Shown here: piece after piece, positions 44,001 through 59,000 of the stretch
Layout: every line of letters starts with the position of its first letter
Numbering within the stretch: the first letter of the stretch is position 1
Position numbers and translations under genes: made by a program
Notes under the pieces: generated by a model
Told to the model about the DNA's origin: nothing
Seen by the model: the letters and a program-made list of their open reading frames with translations, nothing else
Database searches by the model: none
Source of the DNA: Macrostomum hystrix
Taxonomy: Eukaryota > Platyhelminthes > Macrostomidae
Direction: 5' to 3'
Length of the DNA stretch: 64,000 nt
Assembly: GCA_950097015.1 (NCBI GenBank)
Contig: CATNEN010000038.1
Coordinates: 26,945,001-27,009,000, forward strand

Positions 44001-47000
44001 ACTACGAGCCTTCATTTGTAGCCACTTTAAACTGTACTCAAACTACGAGCCTTCATTTGTAGCTACTTTAAACTGTACTGAAACTATGAATCTAAATTTG
44101 AAGCTACTCAAAACTGTACTCATTTTGTACGAGCCTTCATTTTTAGCTACTCAAAACTGCACTCAAACTACGAGCCTTCATTTGTAGCTACTCAAAACTG
44201 TACTCAAACTACGAGCCTTCATTTGTAGCTACTTTAAACTGTACTGAAAGTACGAGCTTTCCCTTGTAGCTACTCAGAACTGTGCTCAAACTACAAGCCA
44301 ACATTGGCACACAAGTTTTGCTCAACTATACTAGCCACATCCCTAAACTGTACTTTTTCTATTATGAAAGCATGGATATCCATTAAGCAGCTTACCTGTG
44401 ATATCCTCCCAGGTAGCGGGCTGCACACCGCCGGTGATGCTGCACAGCAGGCGCAGGGTGGGGCTCTCGCCGGGATTAGTGATACCCCTAGTTGCCGGCT
44501 TAGGCAGGGGAATAGTCAGAGTTATCGGCTTGTGAAATTTGCGCCTACGCGGCTCGATGGTGACAACGGGCGAGACGGCGACGCGGTTGCCTAGCAACCG
44601 GCCAACCTGCTCGCTGGCAACTGGCAGGGCCTGAATGCCGACGCGAATCTTTTTGGTTAGGGCGCCCTCAGGGAACACCGCTTGCACCTGAGGCGGAATT
44701 AAATAATGAGCACATTTTTTTAATTCGAAACATTTGCTTGTAGCTCGTAGTAAAGTATGTAAAAGTATAATAAATTATATAATTTATAGTTTGAAAATAA
44801 AATACATACGATCTAGCAGCCTAGCCTCTAGATTAAGTCCCAGTATCTCTAGACATAAGTCATGCTATATACAAACTCTCAGATATGAAGCTGGCTATCT
44901 TGCGCATTATTTTTTTGAACTCCAGCAACTGCAGAATATATGAAGATACTGCCACAGTATCCCTAGATCTAGTCCTGTTTGTATCTATGGATCTATAGAT
45001 CTACACATATCTGTAGATATTGCCTAGAGTGCATCCATAGATCGAGTTCTATCAGTATCCCTACATCTAGTCCTGTCTTTATCTATAGATCTAGCCCTGT
45101 CTTTATCCATAGATCTAGCCCTGTCTTTATCCATAGATCTAGCCCTGTTTATCAATAGATCTAGCCCTGTCTTTATCCATAGATCTAGCCCTGTCTTTAT
45201 CTATAGATCTAGCCCTGTCTTTATCCATAGATCTAGCCATGTCTTTATCCATAGATCTAGCCCTGTTTATCAATAGATCTAGCCCTGTCTTTATCCATAG
45301 ATCTAGCCCTGTCTTTATCCATAGATCTAGCCCTGTCTTTATCCATAGATCTAGCCCTGTCTTTATCCATAGATCTAGCCCTGTCTTTATCCATAGATCT
45401 AGCCCTGTTTATCAATAGATCTAGCCCTGTCTTTATCCATAGATCTAGCCCTGTCTTTATCCATAGATCTAGCCCTGTCTTTATCCATAGATCTAGCCCT
45501 GTCTTTATCCATAGATCTAGCCCTGTTTATCCATAGATCTAGCCCTGTCTTTATCCATAGATCTAGCCCTGTTTATCCATAGATCTAGCCCTGTTTATCA
45601 ATAGATCTAGCCCTGTCTTTATCCATAGATCTAGCCCTGTCTTTATCCATAGATCTAGCCCTGTCTTTATCCATAGATCTAGTACTGTCTGTATCTATAG
45701 ATCTAGTACTGTCTGTATCTATAGATCTAGTACTGTCTGTATCTATAGATCTAGTCCTGTCTGTATCTGTAGATCTAGTCCTGTCTGTATCTGTAGATCT
45801 AGTCCTGTCTGTATCTGTAGATCTTGTCCTGTCTGTTTCCATAGATATAGTCCTGAAAGTATCTGTAGATCTAGTCCTGTCTGTATTTATAGATCTAGTC
45901 CTGTCTGTATCTGTAGATCTAGTCCTGTCTGTATCTGTAGATCTAGTCCTGTCTGTTTCCATAGATATAGTCCTGAAAGTATCTGTAGATCTAGTCCTGT
46001 CTGTATCTATAGATCCAGTCCTGTCTGTATCTGTAGATCTAGTCCTGTCTGTATCCGCTAGTATCTTCGGATTCCTAGACATCTGTAATTCTTCGCTAGC
46101 CTTCCTATTGCGTCAATGTTTACTAGCGAATCGCGTACCTGGCCAATCACAGTGGACGAGATGACGCCACCCTCCGGACCAATCAGAGCGCTCTCCTGTC
46201 GCACCCTGGTCACCAGGGCGAAATACTGCGGAAAGCTGTTAGTTAAGATGCGCACAATGCGCTTCTTACGCAGATCGTCATTGGTTGGCATGGAGCCGAA
46301 TACTCCACCGACGGCGTCAATAACCGACTGTTCGGTGACTTCAACGGTGTGCTCCTTCCAGGTCTCGCCGTTGTCGGATCGCAGTACAACAATTTCACGT
46401 TCGCGATCGCGCAGAGAAGCGAAATGCGGCACCTCGAGGAGGACGTTGCTATTGAAATTGGCGTTGCTAGGGCCCATCTCAATGATTCGACAGGCGAGGC
46501 CTTCGCCATCGTTGAACTGCGGCGGCCTGGTGACTCGACCTTGACGCATCAGGCGGCAGGTGATGCGAGTGGGAGCGCTGGCAGCGTTGGGCGGGATCAC
46601 AATGCGGAGGCCGGGAAACCGGCTGCCGTTCATGGCGCCGCCACGAGCGTCAACGAGGAATGAGACCAGGAATCTGCGGGTGGGGAGTTTTTGGGATATT
46701 TTTGTACCGAGGAGGACGTTGCTATTGAAATTGGCGCTGCTCGGGCCCAATTAAATGGAAACATTTAGTTGGGGGATGAGCTGTCATAGAGAAGAAGTAA
46801 GGAAATCAAGCTGTCATATATGAGAAGGGAAACGAGCTGTCATATGAGCAGGGAAACGAGCTGTCATATGAGCAGGGAAATGAGCTGTCATTTGAGCAGG
46901 GAAACGAGCTGTCATATGAGCAGGGAAACGAGCTGTCATATGAGCAGGGAAATGAGCTGTCATTTGAGCAGGGAAACGAGCTGTCATATGAGCAGGGAAA

Positions 47001-50000
47001 CGAGCTGTCATATGAGCAGGGAAACGAGCTGTCATATGAGCAGGGAAACGAGCTGTCATATATGATGAGTAGGGAAATGAGCTGACATATATGATGAGTA
47101 GGGAAACGAGCTGTCATATGAGCAGGGAAATGATGTCTAGATCTAGTGAAGATTACAACATTATGAAGTGAACAAGTTAGTATTTAAGCATTTATAGTCT
47201 GTGAAAACCGTGGTTGTACTTTTGTTTTCTAAGAAACGCGGCAAGATTTTGTTAAAACATAATTCGCAGCTTTACATTAAAGCTTCAATACAACAAACAT
47301 ACTTTTTTATAAATAAATACGTAGTCAGCTACTTTAAGTGGCTGGATTGACTAAAAGGCTGTTATTAAACTTTTTACCTTAATTAGCTTAGAAAATACAC
47401 TTTCGTTGGCTATAGGGCCATTTTAGTGTGTATCAGTTGAAGTTTTTCAGCCTGGTTAGCCTAACTAGCTACACAGACACTTGTTATGCTAATAACTACA
47501 TTTATATGTACGCATATAATCTATGTTTGTGTTTGCATAGTCAATACCTGTGTAGGTATTGGCGTGTTCTGGCTATTGGCATGCACATGTGTAATACAGA
47601 AATACTTTCTACCAGCTAATTTCACAGATCGAAATCTTCTTCAGATCAACATACTCACTTCTAGGGCTGTGTACAATTTTTCAGTCCGTAGACTTAGTCT
47701 AATTTCTGCCTAATGGTCACAAATTGTTTCCTACTGGTCAGAAGTCCACAGCTCTACTAAATAGGCGTAAATAAAAAATAATATTAGCATGAGGGCTGTA
47801 TATTGGAATTAAATAGATTCTGGCTATTCCACTGACTCCACAAGAGTATTCCACAACCCCTCCTGAGAGGTTGTAGCCTAGTGGTTAGGGCGTCGGACTC
47901 ACGACTTGAAGTTCGGGGGATCGATTCCCGACTCACTGGAACAATTTATGTCCTTAAGCTAGATACTTAACTCTGCATTGCTTCAGTTCACCCAGCTGAT
48001 AAATGGGTACCAGCATCAGCTGGGATAATTGAAGGTGGGTGTGGCGTCCCCCCAGTCCATGGACTGAACAGCCGTACGCAGCCTTCAGATGCGCCGCGCA
48101 TTAGCTGCGGCTGTGCTATCGGCTGCACATCTGACCCAATTGGGGCAGGTGTGATCAATTAAAATTGAGCACACATTTAGACAGGCGTGTACATCTGCTC
48201 TGTATTTCTCATCGTCAGGCAGTGTACACTCTCACTGTGCCTTGGAGGTTGGTCCTCAAGGGCGTAAATTGCACGACAAGCCACCAAGCCTTCTCTCCGC
48301 GGCTGCGCCCCAAATAAATGCGGCCTCACCGCGGAATCGAGCTCAGGGACCTTGGTGGGAGAGGCAAACGGGTTGCTGTCATTCACCCATAAACATTACA
48401 GAATATACTAGCATAATAAGAGCTACTCACGTTCCAGTTTCAGGATCGACTATTTTCTTCGTGACAGTCATGATTTTAAACGAAAAGAAAATCTTTAAAG
48501 ACAAATCAATCAATAATTGACTGCTTTAGATCTTGGGGACAAGCTTATTATAAAATAAGAATTTAGCATTAGCTTTCTAGAGTTGAATTATATAGAAACC
48601 AACTGCAACATAAGCCTTGCTTGCACATGTGGACACACAGTTAGTTTGTGCTTGGTGATTTGGACTACCCCTCACACCCCAATGTCCCCCTCTATCCCCT
48701 AACTCTATTTTCTCTGTCTTCTTTCGTTTTTTTTCTATTGCTAAATGGCAATGTACAAAAAGCTATATGGAGTTTGAATGTACACTAATACAAGCTCCCT
48801 AGCTAGGACTGTACAGGCTAGCTAACCAGGACTATAACAAAACACTGTCACCTTTCAATCTTCTCTCTTTCTTTGTCCCCAGACTCCTCCCAGGACCTGG
48901 AAAGGTATTGCGACTCTTTTCCGTGGGAGTCTGGTTAGTTCTGAGCTGTTTTTAGGAAGCATTGTTCTCTTTCTTTTTCCCTCTAGCGGATTGACAATTA
49001 GTATTTTAATATTTTAAACACTCAATAATTAATCAATAAGATACATATTATTAACAAGCTTAATATATAATAGTTATCTCACATTTCTAATCTCTCTCCT
49101 GTCTCATTTCCATCCTCGTCTTAACTCTCTCTCCCTAATTTCATTTCTTCTGTCTTAACTCTCCACTGTCTCTTCTCTCCCTTAGTCTTATATTTCTCAT
49201 CTTTCTCATCTAAATCATGTCTCATTTTCCGTCTCATCTCTCTCCTGTCTTGTCTCTCCCTCGTCTTATATTTCTCCGATAGTCTTATCTCTCCTCTGTC
49301 TCAATTCTCCCATTGCCTTATCTCTCCCCCGTTTCATATTTCTCCCATAGTCTTATCTCTCCTCTGTCTCATTTATCCCATAGTCTTATCTCTCCCTGTC
49401 TTATTTATCCCAGTCTTATCTCTCCCTGTCTCATTTATCCCATAGTCTTATCTCTCCCTGTCTCATTTATCCCATAGTCTTATCTCTCCCTGTCTCATTT
49501 ATCCCATAGTCTTATCTCTTACTGTCTCATTTATCCCATAGTCTTATCTCTCCCTGTCTCATTTATCCCCCACTCTTACCTCTCCCCTGTCTTCCCCCGC
49601 AGTCTAATCTTTCTCCTCTTTTTATCTTTATCATGTCTTTACGCTGTCAAATCTGTCCTCGTTTCCCCTGTCTCATGTGTCATTAGTCTCTAATGACACA
49701 TTTTTGTTAAGTTTGTAAGTTTATTGGTACAGCATGCAACGCACTGTAAAATAACATTACAGTTTTTATATTCCTAAACAGTGGCTAAAATCCATGCCGT
49801 TTTAGTCGGGTCGATTTCTGTTCTGCAGAGCAGGAAATTTATTTCTACCTATTCTATTTCAGTTTTTTGTACCACAGACAGAAGAAACAGTAATAGTACA
49901 CTCCAGTGTGTTTCAGATTTAAGGCATTGCAAAATAAATTGCCTACACATAATATACATATATATAAAGAAAAGATACGTGTGAAAAAAAGCAGAAGACC

Positions 50001-53000
50001 AAAAGTAGAGAGAAATTGGCTCTAGTTTCTTAAAGCGACTTCGCTAAAATCTACTCTCCGAATTTGACTCTACTGAAATGCATACACTGTAAAAAGAGAA
50101 ACAACGACAAAAACCAAGTCCACTATAATTCAAGATTTAATTTCAGCATAGGAAGAAAGCAAAATAAACAACACTGCCTGGAAATCAGTAGCACTCAAGT
50201 ATTCAATAACAAGGGACTAGATTAGTTAGAGGCAAAATAGAACTATTGCGAATTGACAAAACAGCAGCTTCCTAGCATACTCTATACTGAATTTCCTCTC
50301 CAATTCAGCGAATCTCCCCTCATTGTATTTCCACTCTACCATCCTTGTCTACCCATTCTACCATCCTTGTCTACCCGTTCTACCATCCTTGTCTACCCAC
50401 TATACCATCCTTGTCTAACCACTCTACCATCCTTGTCTACCCACTCTACCATCCTTGTCTACCCATTCTACCATCCTTGTCTACCCGTTCTACCATCCTT
50501 GTCTACCCACTATACCATCCTTGTCTACCCACTATACCATCCTTGTCTACCCACTCTACCATCCTTGTCTACCCACTCTGCCATCCTTGTCTACCCGTTC
50601 TGTACCATCCTTGTCTACCCACTATACCATCCTTATCTACCCACTATACCATCCTTGTCTACCCACTATACCATCCTTGTCTACCCACTCTCCCATCCTT
50701 GTCTACCCACTCTTCCATCCTCGTCTAACCACTCTCCCTCGCCATCTCCCATCCCAATGGTCTATAGGCAAAGAAGATCTCACCCAGACACTACTGGAAT
50801 TCTCTGCGGCGCCACATTGTCCTTGCCGGTGATGTAATTCTCAGGCGGTGTAATAGTCTCGGGCTCCCTGTACTGACTCATGTAGGAACTGGGCTCGATC
50901 TGCTCCATAGCAACAGTATCCTGGCAAAGCGTTGAGCAGTAATTGTAAATGGCTAGTAACAAAAATAATTTTCAGTAAAAAATTAAACGCAACAAAAGGC
51001 AGTTTTCATGGATACGTTAAGGATTAAAATCACTTTTTACTTGGCCTGCTAATAAGCATTTGGACCCGAGATTGAAGGTCAATCCACATTGCGATCAATT
51101 TCATCGCGTGTACTCATATTTCTTAGAATTAAGTTAGAAATATATCGCACATGTCTTTTTTCATGTTGTATCTCTAGTTTCTGTTTTCCAGTCACTCTCC
51201 CCTCTATCCACTTATATTTCTAATCTATCCACTCATTTCTGTCATCTATCCACTCATATCTCTTATCTATCCACTTATATATCTCTTATCTATCCACTCA
51301 TATCTCTTATCTATCCACTCATATCTGTCATCTATCCACTCATATCTGTCATCTATCCACTCATATCTGTCATCTATCCACTCATATCTGTCATCTATCC
51401 ACTCATATCTCTTATCTATCCACTTATATATCTCTTATCTATCCACTTATATTTCTCATCTATCCACTCATATCTCTTATCTATCCCCTCATATCTCTTA
51501 TCTATCCACTCATATCTCTTATCTATCCCCTCATATCTCTTATCTAACCACTTATATCTCTCATCTATCCACTCATATATTTTATATATCCACTAATATC
51601 TCTTATCTATGCACTAATATCTCTTATCTATTTTCTTATCTCTACAGAAAAAAAAACTAAATCGGTCCTGAACAACTAAACAAAAAAACAATGGTTTAAA
51701 AAACACGAAAAATAAGATTTTGAGTTTATAAGACGCACTTCCAGACAAGTGGAACAGGGGAATAACGGCAGCAGCGATTGTTGCTCGACTGCAAAACTGC
51801 TACAATTAGCTATCGGGGCTAGTTGATTGCAATGCTGCAAATAGGAACTAGTAGAGATGGGTCCGTAATCTTCAAGCTCACTGGACTGTTCGTAGGATGT
51901 CTGCTGCTGCTGCTGCTGCTGCTGCTGCTAATTTGAAAAGAGAATCACAAAGTTTCACTTACTACACGGTTAAGATTTTTAACAGCACTGGCGCCATATT
52001 TATAAGATTAATTTAAGCAAATCCAGCCTCACAAAGGTAAAAGTTTTAAACAAGAAAGTGTTTAGTGAATTTAGACCCTTAGGACTAAATTATAAAATAA
52101 ACAATATCTAGAGGGTTTTAGTATCTAGTCGAAAAGTTAATCTGAAATCATGAACTTAATAGAAAATTTTTGTTTGTAAAACTGTTACATAAACTAAGCT
52201 TAAAAATAAGATTTGGATTATATTTTTACTCTGAAATTAATTGTAAAATGAACATAAGGGATTATATGAAATGGGATTTTAATAATCGAATAAGATTTAA
52301 GAATGGCTTTAGGAATTAGTAGCGAATATAAATATTTTTTTAAATATCATTATAAGAAAATGACATTTCAAAGACCGAAAGAATATATTTAGCAATAGAG
52401 ATTTAAATGATCAAAACTGGGATTTTACGGGGATCCATCTTAAAAATCGAAAACGAATATTGGGGATTGGGGATCCAAACAATCTAAAAGGGATATTGGG
52501 GAATGGGGACCCAAACAAGCTAGAAGGGATATTGGGGAATGGGGATCTAAACAATCTAGAAGGGATGTTGGGGAATGGGGATCTAAACAAGCAAAAAGGG
52601 ATATTGGGGAATGGGGATCTAAACAATCTAAAAGGGATATTGGGGAATGGGGATCCAAACAAGCTAGAAGGGATATTGGGGAATGGGGATCTAAACAAGC
52701 TAAAAGGGATATTGGGGAATGGGGATCCAAACAATCTAAAAGGGATATTGGGGAACGGGGATCAAAACAATCTAAACGGGATATTGGGGAATGGGGATCC
52801 AAACAAGCTAGAAGGGATGTTGGGGAATGGGGATTAAAACAATCTAAACGGGATATTGGGGAATGGGGATCCAAACAAGCTAGAAGGGATGTTGGGGAAT
52901 GGGGATTAAAACAATCTAAACGGGATATTGGGGAATGGGGATCCAAACAAGCTAGAAGGGATATTGGGGAACGGGGATCCAAACAAGCTAGAAGGGATGT

Positions 53001-56000
53001 TGGGGAATGGGGATTAAAACAATCTAAACGGGATATTGGGGAATGGGGATCCAAACAAGCTAGAAGGGATGTTGGGGAATGGGGATCCAAACAAGCTAGA
53101 AGGGATGTTGGGGAATGGGGATTAAAACAATCTAAACGGGATATTGGGGAATGGGGATCTAAACAAGCTAAATGGATATTGGGGAATGGGGATCCAAACA
53201 AGCTAGAAGGGATGTTGGGGAACGGGGATCAAAACAATCTAAACGGGATGTTGGGGAATGGGGATTAAAACAATCTAAACGGGATATTGGGGAATGGGGA
53301 TCCAAACAAGCTAGAAGGGATGTTGGGGAACGGGGATCAAAACAATCTAAACGGGATATTGGGGAATGGGGATCCAAACAAGCTAGAAGGGATGTTGGGG
53401 AATGGGGATTAAAACAATCTAAACGGGATATTGGGGAATGGGGATCCAAACAAGCTAGAAGGGATGTTGGGGAATGGGGATTAAAACAATCTAAACGGGA
53501 TATTGGGGAATGGGGATCCAAACAAGCTAGAAGGGATGTTGGGGAATGGGGATCCAAACAAGCTAGAAGGGATGTTGGGGAATGGGGATCTAAACAAGCT
53601 AGAAGGGATGTTGGGGAATGGGGATCTAAACAAGCTAAATGGATATTGGGGAATGGGGATCCAAACAAGCTAGAAGGGATATTGGGGAATGGGGATCCAA
53701 ACAAGCTAGAAGGGATGTTGGGGAATGGGGGTTAAAACAAGCTAAAAGGGATATTGGGGAATGGGGATCCAAACAAGCTAAAAGGGATATTGGGGAATGG
53801 GGATCCAAACAAGCTAGAAGGGATGTTGGGGAATGGGGATCCAAACAAGCTAGAAGGGATGTTGGGGAATGGGGGTTAAAACAAGCTAAAAGGGATATTG
53901 GGGAATGGGGATCCAAACAATCTAGAAGGGATATTGGGGAATGGGGATCCAAACAAGCTAGAAGGGATGTTGGGGAATGGGGGTTAAAACAAGCTAAAAG
54001 GGATATTGGGGAATGGGGATCCAAACAAGCTAAAAGGGATATTGGGGAATGGGGATCCAAACAAGCTAGAAGGGATGTTGGGGAATGGGGATCTAAACAA
54101 GCTAAAAGGGATATTGGTGAATGGGGATCAAAACAATCTAAACGGGATATTGGGGAATGGGGATCTAAACAAGCTAAAAGGGATATTGGTGAATGGGGAT
54201 CAAAACAATCTAAAAGGGATATTGGGGAATGGGGATCAAAACAATCTAAACGGGATATTGGGGAATGGGGATCCAAACAAGCTAGAAGGGATATTGGGGA
54301 ATGGGGATCCAAACAAGCTAGAAGGGATATTGGGGAATGGGGATCCAAACAAGCTAGAAGGGATATTGGGGAATGGGGATCCAAACAAGCTAGAAGGGAT
54401 GTTGGGGAATGGGGATCTAAACAAGCTAAAAGGGATATTGGGGAATGGGGATCTAAACAAGCTAGAAGGGATATTAGGGAATGGGAATGAAAAAAAACCT
54501 TAAAAAATTAGGAATCAAGAAGCGAACACAACAAAAAAGAAACAATGAGAATAGGTATGACCATAAGTAATATACCAAAGCCAATCGATGACTCACCTTC
54601 TGAGATGACAGGGTGCCAATCTTGTCAATGTCGTGACTAGTTTCGTCAACGCTGACCGCATCGCCTAGATAAGATAAAGTGAAAAAACACGGTAATAATA
54701 AAATGTGTTAATAAAAATTGCAACTATATAAATTAACACTAAATAATATGTTGAAAAATGACAGCTGCAATTTTAGGTACAAATTGTTAATTTAGTTTGC
54801 ATTGTCGGGGGGGGAGTTTTTATTGGTCGTTGGGACAAAACTTTGATACAAAAAAGATCAGATTGTTAATTTGCTAAATTAGTAATATAAAAAATATGAT
54901 CGGAATGGAGTATTGGCAAGACTGTAGTGAGGGACAAACAGATCAGAATGCTTCAGAGGGGTGAAAACTGTGCGTATATATTGTTAGCAAACTCAGTATT
55001 AAGCTAGATTCTACACTATCGATAAAACTTGATTATGATTTTGTCTAAACCGTTTCAGATGTCATCACACATAAGCAATTCTAAATGTCGTGGAACAGAA
55101 AACTGATTGATAAATGTTATTATTTTTGGTGTCTAGGCTCTATGAGGGTGCATCCTGCACACTATAGTGCACTTCTGCTACAGGCTATTACTAAATATCT
55201 CGTATATTAAAATATCTACTGAGATAGGGGAGAGACGAGACAGGGGAGAGATTAGACAGGGGAGAGATTAGATAGGGGGGAGAGATGAGACAGAGGAGAG
55301 ATGAGACACGGGGGAGAGATGAGACAGGGGAGAGATGAGACAGGGGAGAGATGATACAGGGGAGAGATGAGACACGGGGGAGAGATGAGACAGGGGAGAG
55401 ATGAGACACGGGGAGAGATTAAACAGGGGGAGAGATGAGACAGGGGAGAGATGAGACACGGGGGAGAGATGAGACAGGGGAGAGATGAGACACGGGGGAG
55501 AGATGAGACAGGGGAGAGATGTGACAGGGGAGAGATGAGACACGGGGGAGAGATGAGACAGGGGAGAGATGAGACAGGGGAGAGATGAGACAAGGGGGAG
55601 AGATGAGACAGGGGAGAGATGAGACACGGGGAGAGATTAAACAGGGGGGGAGAGATGAGACATGGGAGAGATGAGACAGGGGAGAGATGAGACAGGGGAG
55701 AGATTAGACAGGGGGGAGAGATGAGACAGGGGAGAGATGAGACACGGGGGAGAGATAAGACGAGAGGGATGAGACAGGGGAGAGATTAGATGGGAAAGAG
55801 AAGATATGGCAGAGATCAGAGGGGGAATAGATAAGACAGGAGAGAGATCAGATAGGAGAGGTAGAGAGAACGTTTTGGAAAGTGCTTTGGATTCGGATTG
55901 AGATGCTTTGCATTGCCTTGGGTTATAATTAAAGCATTCAGTTTCTCTACAGTTTGTACTTTTATTCCACTAACTGCGAAGCTAGGCACCGAGAAATTGC

Positions 56001-59000
56001 TGTCACATCAGACTGTGCAATTCATGATTTGTTACTACCAGAACACAACTAAGTGCCAATCAGTAGTATAAATAGAATTGCTTGACTCTGTTCACTAGAC
56101 GTGTTGCAGTGTAGGGCAAGAATTATTAAATGTTAATTTTTTTAATTAAAAGCCTGTAAACAGCAGCCAAATTCTGCAACAAGAACAACAGGCATCTGGG
56201 GCATTCAATTTTGAAATCAGAGTTTATTTTCGGTTTACGAGGACCGAAAGTACTCGTTTCGGGGAAGATTCAGAAAACAAGTGGTAAATGAAAATTTAAT
56301 AGGGCAAACATTTAGTATTGAACAATAACTTGCCATCAATGGGTAGGTATCTTTTCATTCGCATTATTGACTCGACAAACCGTTGCGCAAAACAAAATAG
56401 GCAATTCCTAGGATTGTCCCGGAAACTAAAATTCCTAGAAACTATGTTTTTCTTCTAGAATCTACCCTTATTCCAGATTTTTCTTGGATTACTAGAATTA
56501 AGGATTTCTAGAATTAAGGATTTCTAGAATCTGAGATTCCTAGAATCTGGGATTCCTAGAATCTGGGATTCCTAGAATCTGGGATTCCTAGAATCTGGGA
56601 TTCCTAGAATCTGGGATTCCTAGAATCTGGGATTCCTAGAATCTGGGATTCCTAGAATCTGGGATTCCTAGAATCTGGGATTCCTAGAACTTTGGTTTTC
56701 GACCCTAATTATTTTTTTATTTTACCAGATCTAGCAGAGGATAGGTCAGAGAACTGACGCCTAGAAGTGCTCATTGGCTCAGCAAAGCCGTCGGCCCTTT
56801 TATTTTGTCGCCTCTCAGCAGGCGTTAGAGCCGAATCATCCGGCGTGCGGGCTGTGCCGCCGCTAGTTGAGAACATGGGCGAAGCTGGTAGCTGAGTATA
56901 ATCAGCAGCGTCCGTGTGATGCGCTGCAGTCAGAATGTTTTGCAGCATTCTTTTGTTTGATTTGCTTGGTTTTAAAATGCTGTCAAATGGCATTGCTAGT
57001 ATCTGATTGGCTAGTGCTAACTAACTGGGGAATATTTGCATTTTTTATTGGGACGAGGCATGAAATTAAATTAGACTTATTAGAAAAAGATGGGATCTAA
57101 AACTGGCAGTCGATATGGGATCTTAATCTGGCGGTCGATATGGGATCTTGACTGACGGTCGATATGGGATCTTAAACTGGCAGTCGATATGGGATCTAAA
57201 ACTGACGGTCGATATGGGATCTTAAACTGGCAGTCGATATGGGATCTAAAACTGGCAGTCGATTTGGGATCTTAAACTGGCAGTCGATATGGGATCTAAA
57301 ACTGGCAGTCGATTTGGGATCTTGAATGAACATTAGATATGGTATACAATTGATGTGAATGAGCAACAATTTAAAAAACAGTACAGTTTAATAATGATAA
57401 AAAACACACATGTAGAAGTACTGTTGATCCGAAAACAAGTGGCAGTGTAGTACTTAAAAAACATTGGTCAATACTTAATGCACGTAGTGGTACTGGTTTG
57501 AAAAAAATCACCTATTTACGAAAATACATACAATTACCTGCGGTTACCTTGAATTAAATTGCTGAAATAATTAGCCAATCAGCAGTTTTAAATTGTTATA
57601 ATTGGTTTCCTACAAAAAACTGACTTGCTGTGTTAATTAAACCTACAGCTTAAAACGCTTTGTTGTATAGATTTATTTATCTTTTCAATTTCTTTTTAGT
57701 GGGACTGGTTGGGTTGCTGGGCATGCTAACAAAACGACAAGACAACGAAAATTCATAAATGTAGTTTGGTTTTAGTTGCGAATAAAATGATACGACAATC
57801 AGTTATTATTGAATAGATTTTTTAAACCATAATTAATAATAATACTTGCGTTATTCGAATACAATAGCTAAGCCTCGTAAAGCGTTAAAAATGGTTACAA
57901 GAAAACTTTTTTTCACAATTTCGCTACAGTTAACGCACTACTTACCTAACTTTGTTATAAGTAGCAATTCAGAGTTTTTTTTAATGGAACGCCACTCTAA
58001 ACCAGCATAGTGTTATTTTTTATTAGATTATCGCCTACTTTTAAGTATTTTACCCTTCGATCGTTTCGAGTTTGAATGCGGAGGCGGCGATCTTGCGCCT
58101 TTAATTGAAGGCCTCGACTGAAGCTGCTGCTGGCCAATAGGCGCCTTCTTTAACTCCGGCTCATCAACTATGGGTAGAGAGGACGATTCGTCCTGCTCGC
58201 TGTACACAGCTGAGGAGGCGTCATCCGACAATAGGTACTCCGTACTGATGGCATCTCGCGGCAATAATAGGCCGCTTATTTTTGAATTAGCGGCTGCACC
58301 AGGCGATGTGTCTGACTCTAGCACTGAGCCTGTCGCGCGCGAATATTTATTATTCCTCTTTTAAACAAAGTTTAACCGCTTTTAAAACCTTTTCTAACTC
58401 ACACCTGCAGTGTACGCTGCCCAAAAGGATAGAGGGTTAGGGAAACGTGAGGCTATAAATAGCTACGCCAGAAAGAGATGTACGCACATTTCTAATGTAC
58501 ACTCTTGCCGGGTAGAGGGGAAGAGAAATGAGCCTATAAATAGCTATGCCAGAAGAGATGTGCGCACATTTCTAATGTACACTCCTAACTGGTAAAGAGG
58601 GGAAGAGAAATGAGGCTATAAATAGCCACGCAAGAAAAGATGGGTGTACAGCTTAAATGTACATTTCTGAAAGGGATAGAAGTCTAGAGGTGTGGAAAAA
58701 GATGTGACTATAAATAGTGGCTTAAGTGAGGTCAAATGCTAAAATAGCTGTATTGTACAAATGCCTCGTATAAGGACTATAATGAATGCGTCCCGAATAG
58801 TTTGAGTTCTGTGTTGGCCTGTATTGAACTGTCAATTATTATAAAGGAAAACTAACGGATTTATATATTAATAGAATATTTTATCCACTAATTACGAAGA
58901 AACAGTAAAACTTACTTTAACCATAACCAATTTAAACGTACTGAATAAATTAACTGAACTGATGGATCTACTTATAAAAATAAAAAAACTTTTTAACAAG

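Noticed and set aside
50335-50740. Plus-strand frames reading Y/P/S-rich repeats (127-194 codons)
   Set aside because: A 22-bp minisatellite gives the same peptide in all frames; it is antisense to the ankyrin intron.
52440-54503. Long frames on both strands in the 36-bp array
   Set aside because: Explained by a 36-bp repeat without stops; it lies inside an ankyrin intron.
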